A stretch of 64,000 nucleotides of DNA from Actinacidiphila oryziradicis. Its GTDB lineage: Bacteria; Actinomycetota; Actinomycetes; Streptomycetales; Streptomycetaceae. The stretch is taken from contig NZ_SUMC01000023.1 of the NCBI RefSeq assembly GCF_005047355.1, positions 1 to 64,000 on the forward strand, in the 5' to 3' direction. The notes beneath the pieces were generated by a model that saw only the letters and a program-made list of their open reading frames with translations, was not told the DNA's origin and ran no database searches. Position 1 is the first letter of the stretch. The number at the start of each line of letters is the position of its first letter. The position numbers and the translations under genes were made by a program. Positions 63,022 through 64,000 of the stretch are shown piece by piece.

Positions 63022-64000
63022 TCACTCGTTCGGCCGCTCGTAGACCGTGTGTCCGGCCACGACGGTGCGCAGAGCGGTGGGCAGGGCCAGGCCCGGGGTG
63101 AGGTCGGGGAGGCCGGGGGTGCCGGAGCGGGGATCGGTGGACCAGTTGGCGACCCGGTCGTCGGGGGCCTGGACCACCAGTTCACCGGCGCGCCAGAGTA
63201 CGTAGTCGGCGGGAGCGCCCGGGACGAGCACGCCCCCGTCGTCCCGGCCGACGGCGCGCCAGCCGCCACGGGTGTGGGCGGTGAAGGCCGCACGGACGGA
63301 GATACGGTGGGCCGGCGTTCGGTGAAAGGCGGCGGCGCGGACCGTGCCCCAGGGGTCGAGGGGAGTGACGGGGCTGTCGGACCCCAGCGCCAACGGCACG
63401 CCCGCCCTCACCATGGCCGCGTACGGGTTGAGGGTGCGGGCGCGCTCATCGCCGAGGCGCTGGGCGTACATGCCGTCCACGCCGCCCCACACGGCGTCGA
63501 AGGCGGGCTGGACGGAGGCGACCAGGCCGAACTCGGCGAACGCGGCGATGGTGGCGGGGCTGAGCATCTCGGCGTGCTCCACACGGTGCCGCAGGGCACG
63601 GACCCGGGCGGGACCGACCCGTTCGGCGGCTTTGCGGACGCCCTCCGCGACCGAGGCGACGGCGCCGTCGCCGATGGCATGGAAGCCGGCCTGCATCCCG
63701 GCTTCGGTGCACACGGCGACATGGTCGGCGACAGCCGCGGCATCGAGGTACGCGATGCCGGTGTGCGGGGCGTCGGCGTACGGGTGGTGCAGGCACGCGG
63801 TGCGGGAGCCGATCGAACCGTCGACGAAGAGATCGCCACCGGCGCCGATCGCGCCGAGTGCGCGGACCCGGTCGAGGTCGCCCGCCTTCGTGGCCGCCTC
63901 GGCCCAGTAGCCGAAGACCCGCGGGCCGGGCCTGCCGCCGGCCAGCCGCAGCAGGGCGGTGAGGTCGTCCTCGGAGGAGATGTCGGGGCCGGCGCACTCG
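63022..64000 (-). CDS. Amidohydrolase family protein (YtcJ-like), 5' end outside window
   Basis: The C-terminal 325 residues of a metal-dependent hydrolase; the frame is open to the window edge. VDGSIGSRTACLHHPYADAP, HAIGDGAVASVAEGVRKAAE, HRVEHAEMLSPATIAAFAEF, LALGSDSPVTPLDPWGTVRA and a final LRTVVAGHTVYERPNE match YtcJ-type amidohydrolases, with metal ligands HxIGD, EH and SD in order. Substrate unknown. It ends 660 bp before lnt. Confidence 0.92.
   Translation of the reverse strand, partial: ECAGPDISSEDDLTALLRLAGGRPGPRVFGYWAEAATKAGDLDRVRALGAIGAGGDLFVDGSIGSRTACLHHPYADAPHTGIAYLDAAAVADHVAVCTEAGMQAGFHAIGDGAVASVAEGVRKAAERVGPARVRALRHRVEHAEMLSPATIAAFAEFGLVASVQPAFDAVWGGVDGMYAQRLGDERARTLNPYAAMVRAGVPLALGSDSPVTPLDPWGTVRAAAFHRTPAHRISVRAAFTAHTRGGWRAVGRDDGGVLVPGAPADYVLWRAGELVVQAPDDRVANWSTDPRSGTPGLPDLTPGLALPTALRTVVAGHTVYERPNE

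Overview
The window looks like part of a Streptomyces chromosome. It is very GC-rich, codon third positions are almost all G/C, and GTG/TTG starts are common. It carries lineage markers: rbpA with a SigR-type promoter, the sporulation pair smeA-sffA, adjacent lnt and ppm1, two MocR regulators, F420-type PPOX oxidoreductases, a GH92 mannosidase, an AA10 LPMO, a class F sortase and several sigma factors. No tRNA, rRNA, CRISPR array or prophage was seen.

Layout. 1-6.8 kb is eroded accessory DNA: an IS200-like transposase with an altered HUH motif, an oxidoreductase fragment, a MocR regulator divergent from an Asp/Glu racemase, small or broken ORFs, a repeat protein resembling sugar-binding beta-propellers, a 23-residue bL37-like ribosomal protein and a decayed vanadium haloperoxidase. 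6.9-12.8 kb is a signalling island. A cupredoxin lipoprotein, a Tat metallophosphoesterase and a membrane protein are coupled by ATGA overlaps on the minus strand. An ECF sigma/anti-sigma pair follows, then a frameshifted LuxR-type HTH gene and an RsbW-like ATPase. A near-identical 34-bp element lies in inverted orientation upstream of both flanking operons. 12.8-17 kb holds remnants around a sulfotransferase and an FSH1-type hydrolase.

17-36.8 kb: secreted GH92 enzyme, PPOX, rhomboid protease, DUF1232 protein, family 5 uracil-DNA glycosylase, MMPL exporter, SigB/SigF-type sigma factor, a carboxylate-amine ligase behind a chain of tiny overlapping ORFs, HAD phosphatase, a divergent NHEJ-type primase/polymerase and ATP-dependent ligase pair, phosphoglucomutase and an orphan ChvE-like sugar-binding lipoprotein. 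36.8-42.7 kb: BisC-type molybdoenzyme, membrane-anchored LPMO divergent from a DUF1996 secreted protein, and a 57-residue orphan peptide gene.

42.7-64 kb is largely core: PPOX and GNAT, exonuclease III, a GntR/UTRA regulator divergent from a five-gene ABC importer/HAD operon with a palindrome at its leader, DUF1059 and ankyrin proteins, smeA-sffA, a second MocR, a glycerophosphodiester phosphodiesterase, a class F sortase divergent from a repeat-rich surface protein, an MFS pseudogene, rbpA, fxsA, ppm1, lnt and the 3' part of an amidohydrolase.

Several genes carry single-base indels, some in G or C runs (haloperoxidase, glycine-rich membrane gene, HTH gene, LysR remnant, MFS). They may be real decay or assembly error. 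All functions are inferred from reading translated sequence; no database search was run.
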